A stretch of DNA of 64,000 nt from Sthenelais limicola (Eukaryota > Annelida > Polychaeta > Phyllodocida > Sigalionidae). The stretch spans positions 22,977,323 to 23,041,322 of the forward strand of contig OW804094.1 in assembly GCA_942159475.1 (NCBI GenBank), in the 5' to 3' direction. This document shows, in pieces, positions 51,809 through 62,961 of this stretch (position 1 is the stretch's first letter; each line of letters begins with the position of its first letter). The notes under the pieces were generated by a model that had not been told where the DNA came from, did no database searches, and worked only from the letters and a program-made list of their open reading frames with translations. A program made the position numbers and the translations under genes.

Positions 51809-53450
51809 TGTCTGTATGGGTAACAACAAACTTGCTCCCCGTCTCTCCCCCTCATCCTCTCCTCTCCAGTCCTCAGAACTCTCATGTAGGCAGTGTGGCC
51901 GTGAGAAGGGGACACTGCTGTTGCCGCTGCTGTTGCTGCTGCTGTTGTTGCCGCTGCTGTTGCTGTTGTTGCAGGGGAAGGACAGTTTGGCATTGGGAGG
52001 TCGTAGCGACCGGGTACGACCGCGTGCGGGCCCCATACGGATGGGTGCGGTAATGCATGCACCTGCCGCTCTACGCACTGAGACCAATGAAGCACCCGTC
52101 TTGGGTTTGTAGCAAGTCGTCTCCCTAAACCCTGATATCCAATTATTACAATGGTAAATCTCCAGCAATCCAGTATATTAATATCCAAGTACTTATCCTC
52201 AATACTCCTTTATTTAATAGCCGTTATATAGATGTATATTCCCGAGGAGTATATCGCGGTTATATCGATGTATATTCCTGTTTGAAATTGATAGCAGTCT
52301 CCTATTTGATTTGTAAGGATTGATTGAAGTGATGGTGTCGGTGTTAAGTATAATCCAGTAGGGTTAGAAGGTCCTTGTGTCCAATGTGTAGAAGAGAGTG
52401 TAGTTTATTGAGGTGCAGCTATATTAAAAATATCCTTCATTAAGTGGTAAAGGAATAGTCGTCGTGAAGATAGTGCAGGTGCAGGTTTTCTCTCTGATGT
52501 CCAGAGATCCGTTCTGAAATAACAGAATAATAAAAGTGTTATTAAGTGAATTATTATATCATTAAGTGAAAGATTAAAGCAATGATTAACATTTGTTTCA
52601 TTTGCGAATTGTTCATGTACAATAACATCCGAATGCACACGCTGAAGATTGGACCTGTTGAAACACAGAGATAGAAGTCTGAAGAGAAGAAAAGGAATTG
52701 ATGTATTTGTAGAATATTTCCTTCGCTTTGCACACGTGTGTTACATTAATATTCTATACATTATAACGTTCGTTATACATGTGTGTGTTACATTAATATT
52801 CTATACATTATAACATTCATTGAGAAACAGCCAAAGAGGCTCTTCTTAAACAAGAGAATTGAAGATGATGTTCCGCTGTAAAAGTAATAATATATTGTGG
52901 ATATAAAACTCCTCTAACATGACTGCTCTTACCTGAAAAATGAAAAAACGATGCTAACCAATTATCAAAACTCCTTTGTCGAGTAATTATCCTTCTTTCA
53001 GTGCTAATAATCTATTGTCATGCCAAACCATTGTTAAGTCTGTATCTGTCCCATTCTCTCTCCCTCTTCTCTACGTGTCCGCACCGACTTATAAATGTGT
53101 AATGACACCTCAGTCCTCGCGGCTCCCTCTCTCTGAATCTTAGGGAGGATGTTCTCACTTAGCATTGGAGCGTTGGGGGCGGCCTAGCCACACCTATTAG
53201 TCCCACACTCCAATCCTATTGGTGCTCTGAAGCATTGCCTGCCCCCTTGAGGGAAAAGGCGGAAGTGAGGAAGCAATTTCAGGAAGAGTGGAGGGTGGGG
53301 GAGGGAGTTTGTGTGGGCTCGGCTACTGTATGATATATCAATACAACTGGATTTCATTGACTGTAAATGCGTACCATAAGTTAAGGCTATTTATATGTGT
53401 GTAAAGAAGCCAGATATTTAATGGAAAATCGATAGATAGAACGTGTATCA
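51809..53450 (-). promoter_or_regulatory. Probable MMP21 leader and promoter region
   Basis: No conserved coding frame. On the minus strand a CAR-triplet tract (51918-51974) lies in the leader; GTAAGAG-type donor (about 52931) and TTATTTCAG acceptor (about 52515) signals could bound a 5' UTR intron. A TTTATAAG box sits near 53090. Upstream are a GC-box-like GGGGCGGC (53170-53180), a CCAATCC/ATTGG pair (53210-53222) and a GC-rich block to 53330. The placement is inference from position and motifs; no start site can be read directly. Confidence 0.35.
51918..51974 (-). repeat. CAR/CGG triplet tract in MMP21 leader
   Basis: On the minus strand about 19 triplets of CAG, CAA and CGG in irregular order, about 110-165 bp upstream of the signal-peptide ATG. 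In the frame of exon 1 it would read as an Asn/Ser/Gly run. Probably untranslated. Confidence 0.8.
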
Positions 53451-53688
53451 GGGTAAGATTTTTTAGAAAATGCACTATCTACAGTTCTACACACATCTAT
53501 CACATTGTTCTAAATTAGAGTGAGAATGGATAAAATACTATGCGTATCTGAATGTATTATGTATTGTATTGATTCAATAAATCTGTCTGGTTATGTTGAA
53601 CTGTATTTTGTACCTGATTTTTGCCTTAAAGTTGGATTATTTGAGGAGATTGGTGAAGGGGAATTGTACATTCTCTGGCATTTTCACC
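53451..53688 (-). mobile_element. MITE family A (A3)
   Basis: GGGTAAGATTTTTTAGAAAA to GGCATTTTCACCC. Confidence 0.8.
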
Positions 53689-53992
53689 CATGCCGTTAAA
53701 GCTGCACTCTCAGCTACCGTCGGTAAAACAGTAAGGAATTTCTACTTGTATTTCCAGTCTTTTCCAACCCATCTAAAAGTCATTTGATCGAAGTCCTGGA
53801 GGATTTTGTCCAGTTGTTTTTGCTACAGGGCTTCTAAAACGTCCTCATTTATATCTGGGTGAATATTTGGAGGACACTACGTACCTAAAAGTCATGTTTA
53901 TTCGGCACGTAAGCTTAGCAAAATATTAACCCAATCATTCGCCCTAATATTCTTTTAGAAACCCTTCACTGTCTCCTAGAAAGAAGATATAT

Positions 53993-54228
53993 GGGTAAGA
54001 TTTTCAGAAGATGTACAATTGGCAACTCTACACATTTAGTAAATGCTGCTAAATTAGGCTGGAAAATGATGAATACCGGGTATATCTGAGTATAGTTGGT
54101 ATCACATTGATTTAAAGTATCTGTTTTGTTATGTTAAACTGCGTTGTGAAGCTCATTTCTGTCTTAAATATGTGAGTGTTTTGAGAGGATTGGTGAAGGT
54201 GAATTGTACACTTTCCAAAAATCTAACC
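53993..54228 (-). mobile_element. MITE family A (A1)
   Basis: GGGTAAGATTTTCAGAAGA to AATCTAACCC. Confidence 0.8.
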
Positions 54229-54833
54229 CATTATATGCAAAGTCCCGGATCGTCCCGCTTAAATTCCATTCCCTTCCGTCCCAAGCGCGTCCCATTGAGT
54301 CACGTGAGGAAAAAAACTTACGTCATAAAAAGACAATTGTTTGAGTATAATTTGCGCCTCATAATTTGGGGGTGGCTCTGAGGATATGAAGAAGGAGCGA
54401 TGAGTGAGGTCCTTATACGATAGTTATCCATCGCTCTACTGATCAAAGCGACATGCGAAGTCTATATATACATGATCAAAGGTCCCATTGCGCATGCGTG
54501 AGACACGACCCCGGCCCTCAAAATGGTCCATCATTAAACCTAGTTAGTGGTTGGTATTGGGCCTTGACTCTTGGAAGATTCGCGCACTTATTTTAAGAAG
54601 GGGGGGTACAGGGGAATGTGTTTAGGGGGTTGAACTAGAAGACTCCCAGGTAATAAACTACACAAGGGCGAAATCTGGAATAGCCTTCTCATAAAGAAAT
54701 GAAACCATTTGATATTTTCTCTGTGAGACTTTCTGAGCGAATGGAACGGGATGTAGAAAATCTATTTTATGTAGCATTATTAGAAGAGAATTGGTCTGTA
54801 AGTGATGAGAATTGACCTTATAGATATATCTAT
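54229..54833. other. CpG-richer intergenic block
   Basis: CGTCCC words at 54245-54295, a CACGTG E-box (54301-54306), CRE-like TACGTCA (54321) and an NRF1-like GCGCATGCGT (54490). Possible promoter for a gene outside recognition; no frame follows. Confidence 0.3.
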
Positions 54834-55043
54834 GGGTGAAGTTTCCTGAAAATGCATAATTTGCCTTCACCAATCCTCTCAAATAACCCAAATTTAAGAC
54901 AGAAATTAGGGTCAAAATACAGTTCAACATAACCAGACAGTGACAACATTGTGATACACTCAGATATATCCGATATCGATCATATTTCAGCCAAATTTAG
55001 CAATATTTACTAAATGTATGGAGCTGACGATTTCTTCCTGACG
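54834..55043 (+). mobile_element. MITE family A (A3), right end eroded
   Basis: Left end GGGTGAAGTTTCCTGAAAA; right end only GAGCTGACGATTTC...CTGACGACC. Confidence 0.65.
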
Positions 55044-55275
55044 ACCATATTTTCCTTAACCCCTCTCCCTTTGCACCCCCACCCCTGCCTACAGTTGTTA
55101 CCTCTGCCACTTGAGTGGCCACATCTTCATACCCTCAGCTCTTCTTTAATGGGAATTAAAACACGAAGGTTATTGTTCCCTGGCTGCTCAGTTGTTATGC
55201 CAGTTCACAAGGTACAAGATGATTATGTGCAAGCTATCGTTTCATGTTGTGGCTTGGTCAGATAAGAGGCATTTT

Positions 55276-55548
55276 ATATACGGCTCTTGTCGGCTGAGAA
55301 TGTACAATTGGCAGCTCTACACATTTAGTTAATTCTGCTAAATTTGGCTGAAAAATGAAAAATACCGGGTATTTTTTAGTATATTTGGTATTGCCGTGAT
55401 TTAAAGTATCAGTTCAGTTATGTTAAACTGCATTTTGAAGCTCCTTTTTGTCTTAAATGGGGGTTATTTGAGAGAATTGGTGAAGGCGAATTGTAGATTT
55501 TCTGAAAATCTGACCCATATACGGCTCTTGTCGGCTGAAAATGCACAA
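55276..55548 (-). mobile_element. MITE A1 flanked by a long direct repeat
   Basis: The A1 copy (about 55296-55514) has lost its first 15 bases; the sequence ATATACGGCTCTTGTCGGCT lies on both sides (55277, 55517), the right one continuing into GAAAATGCACAAT, i.e. another A start. Looks like a tandem duplication whose second unit was cut by the C MITE at 55551. Confidence 0.65.
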
Positions 55549-55550
55549 TA

Positions 55551-55836
55551 GGGGATTTGCATTGCCGCCATTTTGAATCTTGATTCGCATGGAATTATGG
55601 GACTAATGGTACAGTGTAAAAACTATAGAAATCCTGCCATGTTCAGCATGGACTATTTTTCAATGCTCTGATGTCAATATCCATGTGTTATACATGTTTC
55701 CATAATACAAGTCCCCATCTCTCCCATCATGCATTTGGTTTTCATAGATCATTTATACACGTTGTATGTCAGATTTCAACTGAATCCCTCCCAGCATGCA
55801 CTGCAATGACATGCGCAGTGAGACATGTAAACCCCC
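55551..55836 (+). mobile_element. MITE family C, internally deleted
   Basis: GGGGATTTGCATTGCCGCC to GTAAACCCCC, TA flanks; about 70 bp shorter than other C copies. Confidence 0.75.
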
Positions 55837-55839
55837 TAT

Positions 55840-56031
55840 TCACCTACACCAAACCTCTTGAATAATTCATATTTGAGACAAGAATAAGGTACAAAACATA
55901 GTTTAGCATAACCGAAGAGATTGTTGATATTCACCGAATAATTAATATACTCAGATATACCTTGTATGTTATGTTTTATAGCCTGATTTAATAGAATTTA
56001 ATAAATGTGTAGATCTACCAAAATGTAGAAG
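55840..56031 (+). mobile_element. MITE family A, both ends missing
   Basis: Interior CACCAAACCTCTTGAATAAT... to AATGTGTAGATCTACCAAA only. Confidence 0.6.
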
Positions 56032-56723
56032 GCATGAAATTGATTTTATCATTGGTAGAGGGAGGAGAATTGGTGTATATCGATGATGGTTGTTCGTGAA
56101 ATGATGAACTTGATTGGGTTGTATTTAAGTTGTTTGTATTAGATGTTTCATTCAACACATAATCTAAGCCCAGAGTTAAGAGAGTCCCTTCAAACGAAGG
56201 GAAAGCCTCTCGCCTCAAACCGCAAAGTCCCATTATAATTCCATTAGGACCGAACAATGTCATTATATTGCAATTGAAACCTAGTCCTAGGCCAGGGGAC
56301 CGATTAGCGAAGTAGGCGTCTAATCACTGACATACCATCATTATCTTATCTGAGGGTTTGGACCGTGACTGCACAAGCTTTCGGTTCTAATTGCCTTTCA
56401 TCAGGCGAGATTTAATTGTTGAATGCATATTCCCAATCCGGGAAAAATTAAAATTTGTCTATTACCAAAAGTCTAACCGTCATTATCGTAGCTATAAATT
56501 ACTTTGTTGACTTCAGGGTGGTAAAATGTTCTAATAATACCTTTATTGTTCGACTAAGGTGCTTTCAAATTGAGGTTCTTTCAAAAGTTGGGCGTGGTGA
56601 CAAAATACCTCCTGAAATGAATTACTTAAAGGGAATTGGATACTTGTCAGCAAGCTATATATGGACAACCCTCTACCCAACCCACAACCCTATATACTAC
56701 CCGAGGCACACCAAACCCTTGAT
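56032..56723. other. No gene seen
   Basis: Shares a CCTCAAACC...ATTAGGACC...AGTAGGCGTC sequence (56185-56345) with 50235-50400, so an unnamed dispersed repeat of about 160 bp is present in both. Confidence 0.55.
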
Positions 56724-56751
56724 GGGTCGGGTCGTCGGAAAATGGACAATT
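56724..56751 (-). mobile_element. MITE A left stub, interrupted by B
   Basis: GGGTCGGGTCGTCGGAAAA to GACAATT; continues at 57144. Confidence 0.7.
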
Positions 56752-57143
56752 GTGATGTTATTCAGGAAAATGAGTCACAAGTCGCAAAATTGTTGTTTTT
56801 CTAACGATCTCTTTGTTGGAATATTTTCATTTTTGAGGTGTTTAGTCCTTGTGGTTGTATGAAGACATCTACTCAATTTCAAGACTTTATTAATTATGTT
56901 AGTGCGTTTCTTAGATCATCCTATTGAGTATATTTAGCTACTTTACTGGTAATTATCCACCCAGAAATATTATTGCAAACGTTTTTTTCAACAATAAAAA
57001 ATATCTAACTAAAAAGAGTATTATTAGATGCCCTTAATGTTTACATTCATTGGAATCGGGTTGGTCTCATCTTTTCAAATATGGTGATATCTCAAAATCG
57101 CAAAATTTTGCGACTTATGACTCATTTTCCTAAAACGGATTAC
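56752..57143 (+). mobile_element. MITE B nested in A
   Basis: Perfect AATT duplication (GACAATT | element | AATTAGCTG), inserted at the same AATT of the A inverted end as at 45394. Confidence 0.87.
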
Positions 57144-57351
57144 AATTAGCTGATTTACACATTTAGTAAATGTTTCTTAACTTGGCTGAGAAATAGAAAA
57201 TACTAGGTTTATTTGATATTGTTGATTCAAAATATAATGTCAGTTTATGTTGAACTTTATTTTGAGCTTCATTTTTGTTTTAAATTAGGGTTATTTGAGA
57301 GGAATGGTGAAGGCGAATTGTACGTTTTCTTATGAATTCATCCACATGCAT
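57144..57351 (-). mobile_element. MITE A, remainder of interrupted copy
   Basis: AGCTGATTTACACATTTAGT to TTATGAATTCATCC; right end eroded. Confidence 0.7.
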
Positions 57352-57370
57352 CAGCGGGCCTTTCAGATAT

Positions 57371-57606
57371 GGGTCAGATTTTCAGAAAATGTACAATTTG
57401 TCTTCAGCAAACCTTTCAAATAACACAAATATAAGACAATAATGGTGATCAAATTTGAGTTTAACACAACCAAACACATCCTTTATATTAAAGCAATATC
57501 AAATATACTCAGATATAACTAGTTTTGACCATTTTCCAGTCTTAATTTTGCAGAATTTACTAAATATGTAGATCCGCCAATTGTACATTTTCTGAAAATC
57601 TGACCC
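57371..57606 (+). mobile_element. MITE family A (A4)
   Basis: ATAT flanks; both ends intact. Confidence 0.85.
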
Positions 57607-57728
57607 ATATGTACAGTGATACCTCTCCATGGGAGACACCCTTCAGCCTGCGGTCAAGTGTTGACAATAGCGAGTTGTCCGAATAATAGAATGGTCACAC
57701 TAATGGAAATAGACTGTAGGGATTAGCC

Positions 57729-57767
57729 ATATGGGGAAAACCGACAGAAGATGTACAATTCGCCTCC
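57729..57767 (+). mobile_element. MITE family A left-end scrap
   Basis: GACAGAAGATGTACAATTCG followed by unrelated sequence. Confidence 0.5.
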
Positions 57768-57999
57768 TTTCTTTAGAGCGTTCTACTACTGACTGTATTT
57801 CTGATGTATTTGTACAAAAAAATGTTTTTGTAAATACAGCTGAGATCGGTGGTCACAAACCAGATTTTCTGTTAAAACGTGTGCTAAACTATGAAAAAGA
57901 TAAGAGCTAATATTAATTATAAGTATTTGTTAAATTATAACTTAAAATTATAGATACTTTACCCACAAAACTTACATAAATCCCCCCTAAATGACGGGC

Positions 58000-58310
58000 T
58001 TAAAATTATAGTCCCGTCCCCATACTATATTATATATACAAAAAAAAATTTTCACACATAAAATCAAACAACACCACTTTATTCAGCCATAAGCTACACA
58101 TCAATTTCACATTTGATACACATTTCTAACACATTATGTGTCGTGGATCTCATATATAAAGTAGCCACCTTCTCCTATTTATCACTGTTTGTCCCTGACG
58201 AAGCCCACCCTAGGGCGAAATATTGGACCTGAATAAATGGAAAATTGAAGATGTCCGACTTGAGTGATTCTTTCTCTCCATAGAATATATTTGTTAAATT
58301 AATTGTCATC
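58000..58310 (+). mobile_element. Probable Penelope-like terminal remnant
   Basis: A+T-rich segment with a poly-A stretch, then the CTGACGAAG...GAAA core at 58195 and a GAATAAATGG tail. No reverse transcriptase or GIY-YIG endonuclease frame nearby; assignment rests on the ribozyme-like core. Confidence 0.4.
58195..58236 (+). ncRNA. Hammerhead-like core of a Penelope-type remnant
   Basis: CTGACGA (58195-58201), stem II GCCC/GGGC around ACCCTA, GAAA (58217-58220). The core letters fit (position 7 is variable in hammerheads). Stem III and stem I are weak: ATATT and AATA flank a loop. It sits in roughly 300 bp of A+T-rich sequence (58000-58310) resembling a Penelope-like terminal repeat. No reverse transcriptase is nearby. 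Confidence 0.4.
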
Positions 58311-58524
58311 CTACACAATGGATCAAGGGTTACCAGGATTTACCCAAGTATCCAGTCTAGTCTCATCGCCTCCCAGATCAAATAAGATTAGAATGTCAGA
58401 GATTGGACGCCTACTGCGCTAATGGCCTTCCGAGCCCATGATGCATGTGTTCATGCCACTAGCAGTGGTAGACCAGTCCGAAAATGAAAACATTCTGGCC
58501 ACGGTTTCTCGTGGGAAACATTTG

Positions 58525-58575
58525 AAAATATCATTTTTTTGCGACTTGTAACTCATTTCTCTGTAAGTCATCAAA
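58525..58575 (+). mobile_element. MITE B right-end fragment
   Basis: TTTTTTTGCGACTTGTAACT to TCATCAAAT. Confidence 0.6.
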
Positions 58576-58588
58576 TAACTTTCATATA

Positions 58589-58905
58589 CATGCAGGTTAA
58601 CTAACGAGTTAGTTGAAGGAGCGTGAATATTGCACGAGTTGCGTAGCAACGAGTGCAATATTCTAAGCGACTGAAACCAACAGGTTAGTTAACAGATTTA
58701 TTATACATGCTTTCAATCATAAAAATAGAAAAGAATTGAGTCATAAATTTCTTAGTAAAAAAGTAAAAATCTTAGTAAAAAAAACCAGATTGGTTGCCAT
58801 GACAACCCCACGTAAATCACTGGTGAATACGCACTACGCATAAATCACTCTACAACCTACGGTATCTATAGTAGGTACGTTGTTTTCAGAGCAACGCATG
58901 TATAT
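58589..58905 (+). repeat. Repeat family H, longest copy
   Basis: GTTAACTAACGAGTTAGTTG, GCACGAGTTGCGTAGCAACG hairpin, GTTGCCATGACAACCCCACG and a CAGAGCAACGC end; mirror of 17220-17472. Confidence 0.65.
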
Positions 58906-59151
58906 AATAAATGCACAGAACCCAAGAACACCTACATAACATCCAATCGGCCTTTGATGAGAGGAGAAACACCCCTCTGAGACATTTTTCCTCCCGCCAA
59001 GCTTTGGGAAATATCTGGATTGATCCAAAGTTTGTTTTTCGTGATTTGCTCGGCCGCTTCATGTTTCTTCAGGGATTTCCAGTGTTTCACTCGCACAACA
59101 CCTCCTGCCTCCGCGGGACCGATTGAAAGAACCTCCAGTAAACGCGCTTTA

Positions 59152-59385
59152 GGGCCAGATTTTTGGAAAATGTACAATTCGCCTTCGTTTATTCTCTCAA
59201 ATAACCCACATTTAAGACAAAAATTAGCTACAAAGTGTTGTTTAACATAACAGAACTGATACTATAAACCAATGCGATACCAAATATACACAGATATAAT
59301 GGGAATACATCATTTTTCAGCCTAATTTAGCGAAATTCCCGAAATTTGTAGAGCCGCCAATTGTACATTTTCCAAAAATCTGACC
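59152..59385 (+). mobile_element. MITE family A (A1)
   Basis: Left end GGGCCAGATTTTTGGAAAA; moderately diverged. Confidence 0.8.
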
Positions 59386-59418
59386 CATATATATATAACA
59401 ACTTATTCTAGCACATAT

Positions 59419-59654
59419 GGGTCAAATCGTCCGAAAATCTACAATTCTTTTTGCACCAATCCCTTAAAATACCCCAAATTTAAGACAGAAACTACATTTA
59501 AAATACAATTCAACCTAACTGCACATACCCCTTGTATCAATCCAATACTAAATCTACTCAGATAAACCTAGCATTTATCATTTTTCAGCCTTATTCAGCA
59601 GAATCTAATAGATGTGTAGAGCTGCTGATTGTACGTTTACTGAAAATCTGACCC
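59419..59654 (+). mobile_element. MITE family A, diverged
   Basis: GGGTCAAATCGTCCGAAAA to AAAATCTGACCC; interior near A2/A3 but with many changes. Confidence 0.75.
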
Positions 59655-60054
59655 TTATAAAGGTATTGCAGCCATATTCCCAAACCTTATCCACCCACTT
59701 AAAAAACCCCAGCGATGCAATTACTCACCGAGTTTACATGCTTAAAGTTGTGTGCGAATCTTATCCTGGCTTATAGACTAAACACGGCATACAAATCTTA
59801 CCTTTATGACTTTTACAACTGAGGCAACTTAAAAGCTTTTTCTTTCAGTGCATGTCATTGCAGTAGCTTGGTGTAAAAGGATTCACATATTACCTCTGGG
59901 AATAGTTTCTTCCCATTTGCTTCGATGGTACTTGAGTGGGATAAGGGTGAGGAGCGAAGGGGGAATGGTAAATGAGGGGAGTGGAGGTGGGCTTTTGTCC
60001 CTTTCGTGTCTCTTGATAGGGTGACTTGGGTACAGAGACCAGCTCGTGTACAAG
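59655..60054. other. No gene seen
   Basis: G/A-rich 59930-60000; frames compositional. Confidence 0.5.
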
Positions 60055-60240
60055 TGTGAGGTGTCACAGGGAAGTAAGTCACAGGTCATCCAAAAAAATT
60101 ATATTTCTCAATCGTTTTTGTTCCCCCTTGCTGAGAATTTCTTTTATTTTGGGTGTTTTGAGCTGCAAGTGGCATGAATATATGTACCAGACTGTGTATT
60201 GAATATATATATTTAGGATGTATAATCGACAAGCTGTCTA
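60055..60240 (+). mobile_element. MITE B, degraded left half
   Basis: GAGGTGTCACAGGGAAGTAA and TTTCTCAATCG match the B left side loosely. Confidence 0.45.
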
Positions 60241-60337
60241 TGAATAATCATGTTTCAAATCTTCTCTGTATTGCTAGCCAGAAAAGGGGGCAATCCAAAG
60301 ATGAAGCTGGTATGAACGCAAGCATACGATTGTACAT

Positions 60338-60455
60338 GGGTCAAATCGCCTGAAAATGTACAATTCACCTTCACCAATCCTCTCAAATAAGCCAAATTTA
60401 AGACAAAAATAAGGTTCAAAATCCAGTTCAACCTAACCAAACAGATTGTCTGAAT
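60338..60455 (+). mobile_element. MITE A left half joined to B
   Basis: GGGTCAAATCGCCTGAAAA to AACAGATTGTCTGAATAC, then switches abruptly to B sequence. Confidence 0.7.
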
Positions 60456-60608
60456 ACATTTTCCTGACTTTTGATACACTGATTGATATGACTATAGGTA
60501 ATAACCTCCCCAAAAATCAAAAGATTCCAATCAAGTGATCTTGTAAAATAAACACTTTGAAGAATATCATTTTTGCGACTTATTACTCATTTTCCTGAAA
60601 CACATCAT
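60456..60608 (-). mobile_element. MITE B right half joined to A
   Basis: GATTGATATGACTATAGGTA to CTGAAACACATCAT. The A/B chimaeric junction at about 60455 is a deletion joint, not an insertion. Confidence 0.7.
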
Positions 60609-60721
60609 ATATGACCTACGGTAATGGAGTGGATATGCAGGACTGATGGGATTTATCCAATCTGATCCCTCATAATTTCTCGTGATGAAAAGTATCGCAA
60701 TTGTAAAATTCTCGGGGGAAA

Positions 60722-60931
60722 AAACTTAAAACACATGTTAACATAACACAAGTTCCCATCTTTCCCATCATGCATTTGCTTTGATAGATCATTTATACAA
60801 GCTCTGATATTGTGAACCGATTCTTGTAATCTTTTATGAAAATATTGCTACTTATTTGTATGTCACATTTCAATAGAATCCATCCCATGATGCACTGAAC
60901 CAGACATGCGCAGTGGCATGTGCAAATCCCC
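60722..60931 (+). mobile_element. MITE family C, left part missing
   Basis: CATAACACAAGTTCCCATC to GTGCAAATCCCC, TA at right. Confidence 0.7.
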
Positions 60932-61179
60932 TATTAGTTAGGGGTTCATTTACAGATAAATATTAGCCATATTAACATTTACTGGTTAGACCCAAGAACT
61001 TAAGGTTTTCCTGTTTCTTTGAGCGAATTGTTAAACATTTGACAAAGTTATTGCATCAAATACCCTTTTGATTGTATTATATCCTGATAGCCCCAGACAT
61101 ACATACATGTAATGCTTGTTATGTATACCGATCATGTTATGCACGACGTACCGGGGCCTCGTTCATAATACACCCTAAC

Positions 61180-61503
61180 TTAGGATTGATGGTAAACATT
61201 AGGACCGCTATCAAATATTTCCATATTTTAGGTTAGATATTTCTATTTGTAGAAAAAAAAGTTTGTAATATTTCTTGGTGGGCAATTACCAGTAATGCAA
61301 CTAAAATATACCCCATAGGATGACCTTCGAAACACAAGAATATATTAAATGCACTGTCCCGAAATTTAATACATACATTTATATGGCTAAGAGTGCTCGA
61401 CCCACTAAAAATCAGAACATTTCAATAAAGAGATCTTATGAATAACTCACTCTGTAAAGTATCATTTTGTGATTTGTGACTCATTTTCCTTTTACATATC
61501 ACA
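61180..61503 (-). mobile_element. MITE family B, left end missing
   Basis: GATGGTAAACATTAGGACCG to TTTTACATATCAC. Confidence 0.75.
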
Positions 61504-61618
61504 ATTTATCAGCTAACAGGTAATACAGCTTTAATAGACGCAGTCGCAGTAGGCGATGATGATAAAGTTGGACACAAAATAAAGAAGGACAGACAAGAGA
61601 GAACATCGAGACATACAT

Positions 61619-61855
61619 GGGTCAGATTTTCAGAAAATGTACAATTGGCAGCTCTACACATTTAGTAAATTGTGCAAAATCATGCCACAATTTGGTCAAT
61701 ACTAGGTAAATTCGGGTATACTCAGCATTGCATTGATTCTACCAATCAGTTTGGCTAGGTTGAACTGTATGCTGAACTTTATTTTCGTCTAAAATTTGCG
61801 AATTTCGTCTATAAGATTGGCGAAGTTGAATTGTACATTTTCAGAAAAACCTGAC
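61619..61855 (-). mobile_element. MITE family A (A2)
   Basis: ACAT on both sides; both ends intact. Confidence 0.85.
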
Positions 61856-62292
61856 CCACATACATCCCCGATCGGAGGTGCCAGCAAGACTTGACAAGTG
61901 TATAAGGTGTCTGCCAGTACCTTCTTGAACACACCAAAACCAACCATACATGCGTATTGACAATTGGATTAACCATTGTCACTTCCCTCAAAGAAGCAAA
62001 AATGGTGCTATGGCCTTTCTATGTGCTGGCTTGGCGATGAGGTTGGGCAGTGTTGTGACTGTACCTATTATAAGAATTGGACGGAGGTTAGGGTGACACA
62101 CGCGGGCAGACCACGGCCAAAGTAAGGTGTGTTGACACTAGCCGATACACTTTTCAGCCCAAGAGACTTTATATATATGTCTAACCAAAAATATGACCTT
62201 CTCCGGTGTCTGGCCCAAAGCCTGAGGTTTGGTGGGGTGTGATTCACTTCAATATACACATGAATTGTCAGCTTGGCTTTGTGGATGTGTGT
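61856..62292. other. No gene seen
   Basis: Unique-looking, moderately G+C-richer. Confidence 0.5.
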
Positions 62293-62354
62293 CAGGAGGG
62301 GGGGGGTGGGGGGGGGTGGGGGGGGGGGGGTTAGTGGGGTGGGGGGGGGGGGGT
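62293..62354 (+). repeat. G-rich tract with many G-runs
   Basis: At least six G-runs separated by T, TTA or GT; strong G-quadruplex potential. Confidence 0.85.
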
Positions 62355-62391
62355 AAAGTGTAGCGATGATGACTATATATATTTATTATAT

Positions 62392-62625
62392 GGGTCAGAT
62401 TTTCAGAAAATGTACAATTCGCCTTCACCAATCTTCTCAAATAACCCACATTTAAGACAAAAATGAGCTTCAAAATCCAGTTTAACATAACAAAACAGAT
62501 ACTTTAAATCAATGCGATACTAAATATACTCAGATATACCCGGTATTCTTCATTTTTCAGCCTAATTTTGCAGAATTTCCTAAATGTGTAGAGCTGCCAA
62601 TTGTACATTTTCTGAAAATCTGACC
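62392..62625 (+). mobile_element. MITE family A (A1)
   Basis: ATAT flanks, and a longer direct repeat ATATATATTTATTATAT occurs before and after the element. Confidence 0.85.
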
Positions 62626-62669
62626 CATATATATTTATTATATGCACATTCCATATCAGAGGTGCTATA

Positions 62670-62960
62670 AGTGGGGTGCTATAAAAATATTCATATAGAA
62701 TGCGTCCTATATGAACTACTTCGTCACCAATTCGGCCACTTTTATGCACTTTTAATAGTTTTATGCACCAAGTTTTTGCCCATATAATAAATATAGAATG
62801 GAACTCACCTGCAATAATGGAAAAATTTAATGGACTTGATTCGTCCACATAAGCACGATGCCGTAGGCAGAGTGCTTATGTGGACGAATCAAGTCCAATA
62901 AATTTTCGATTATTGCCGGCTCGTTCCATTCTCTCTATATGTGATAAATGTATTTGCATG
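62670..62960 (+). repeat. Repeat family G with long hairpin
   Basis: Includes a near-perfect 150-bp inverted repeat (62791-62940; arms about 65 bp containing GGACTTGATTCGTCCACATA) around a 15-bp GC-rich loop. Confidence 0.75.
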
Positions 62961-62961
62961 T

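Noticed and set aside
51679..52188. Long overlapping frames around the triplet tract, including Thr/Ala- and Cys/Leu-rich ones
   Set aside because: Triplet repeats keep all frames open; only the frame with the signal peptide continues into homologous exons.
58932..59177. Minus-strand 81-codon frame with a protein-like stretch (AGGVVRVKHWKSLKKHEAAE)
   Set aside because: Composition looks plausible for a coding fragment, but no splice sites, start context or recognisable family; left as a possible transposon or exon relic.
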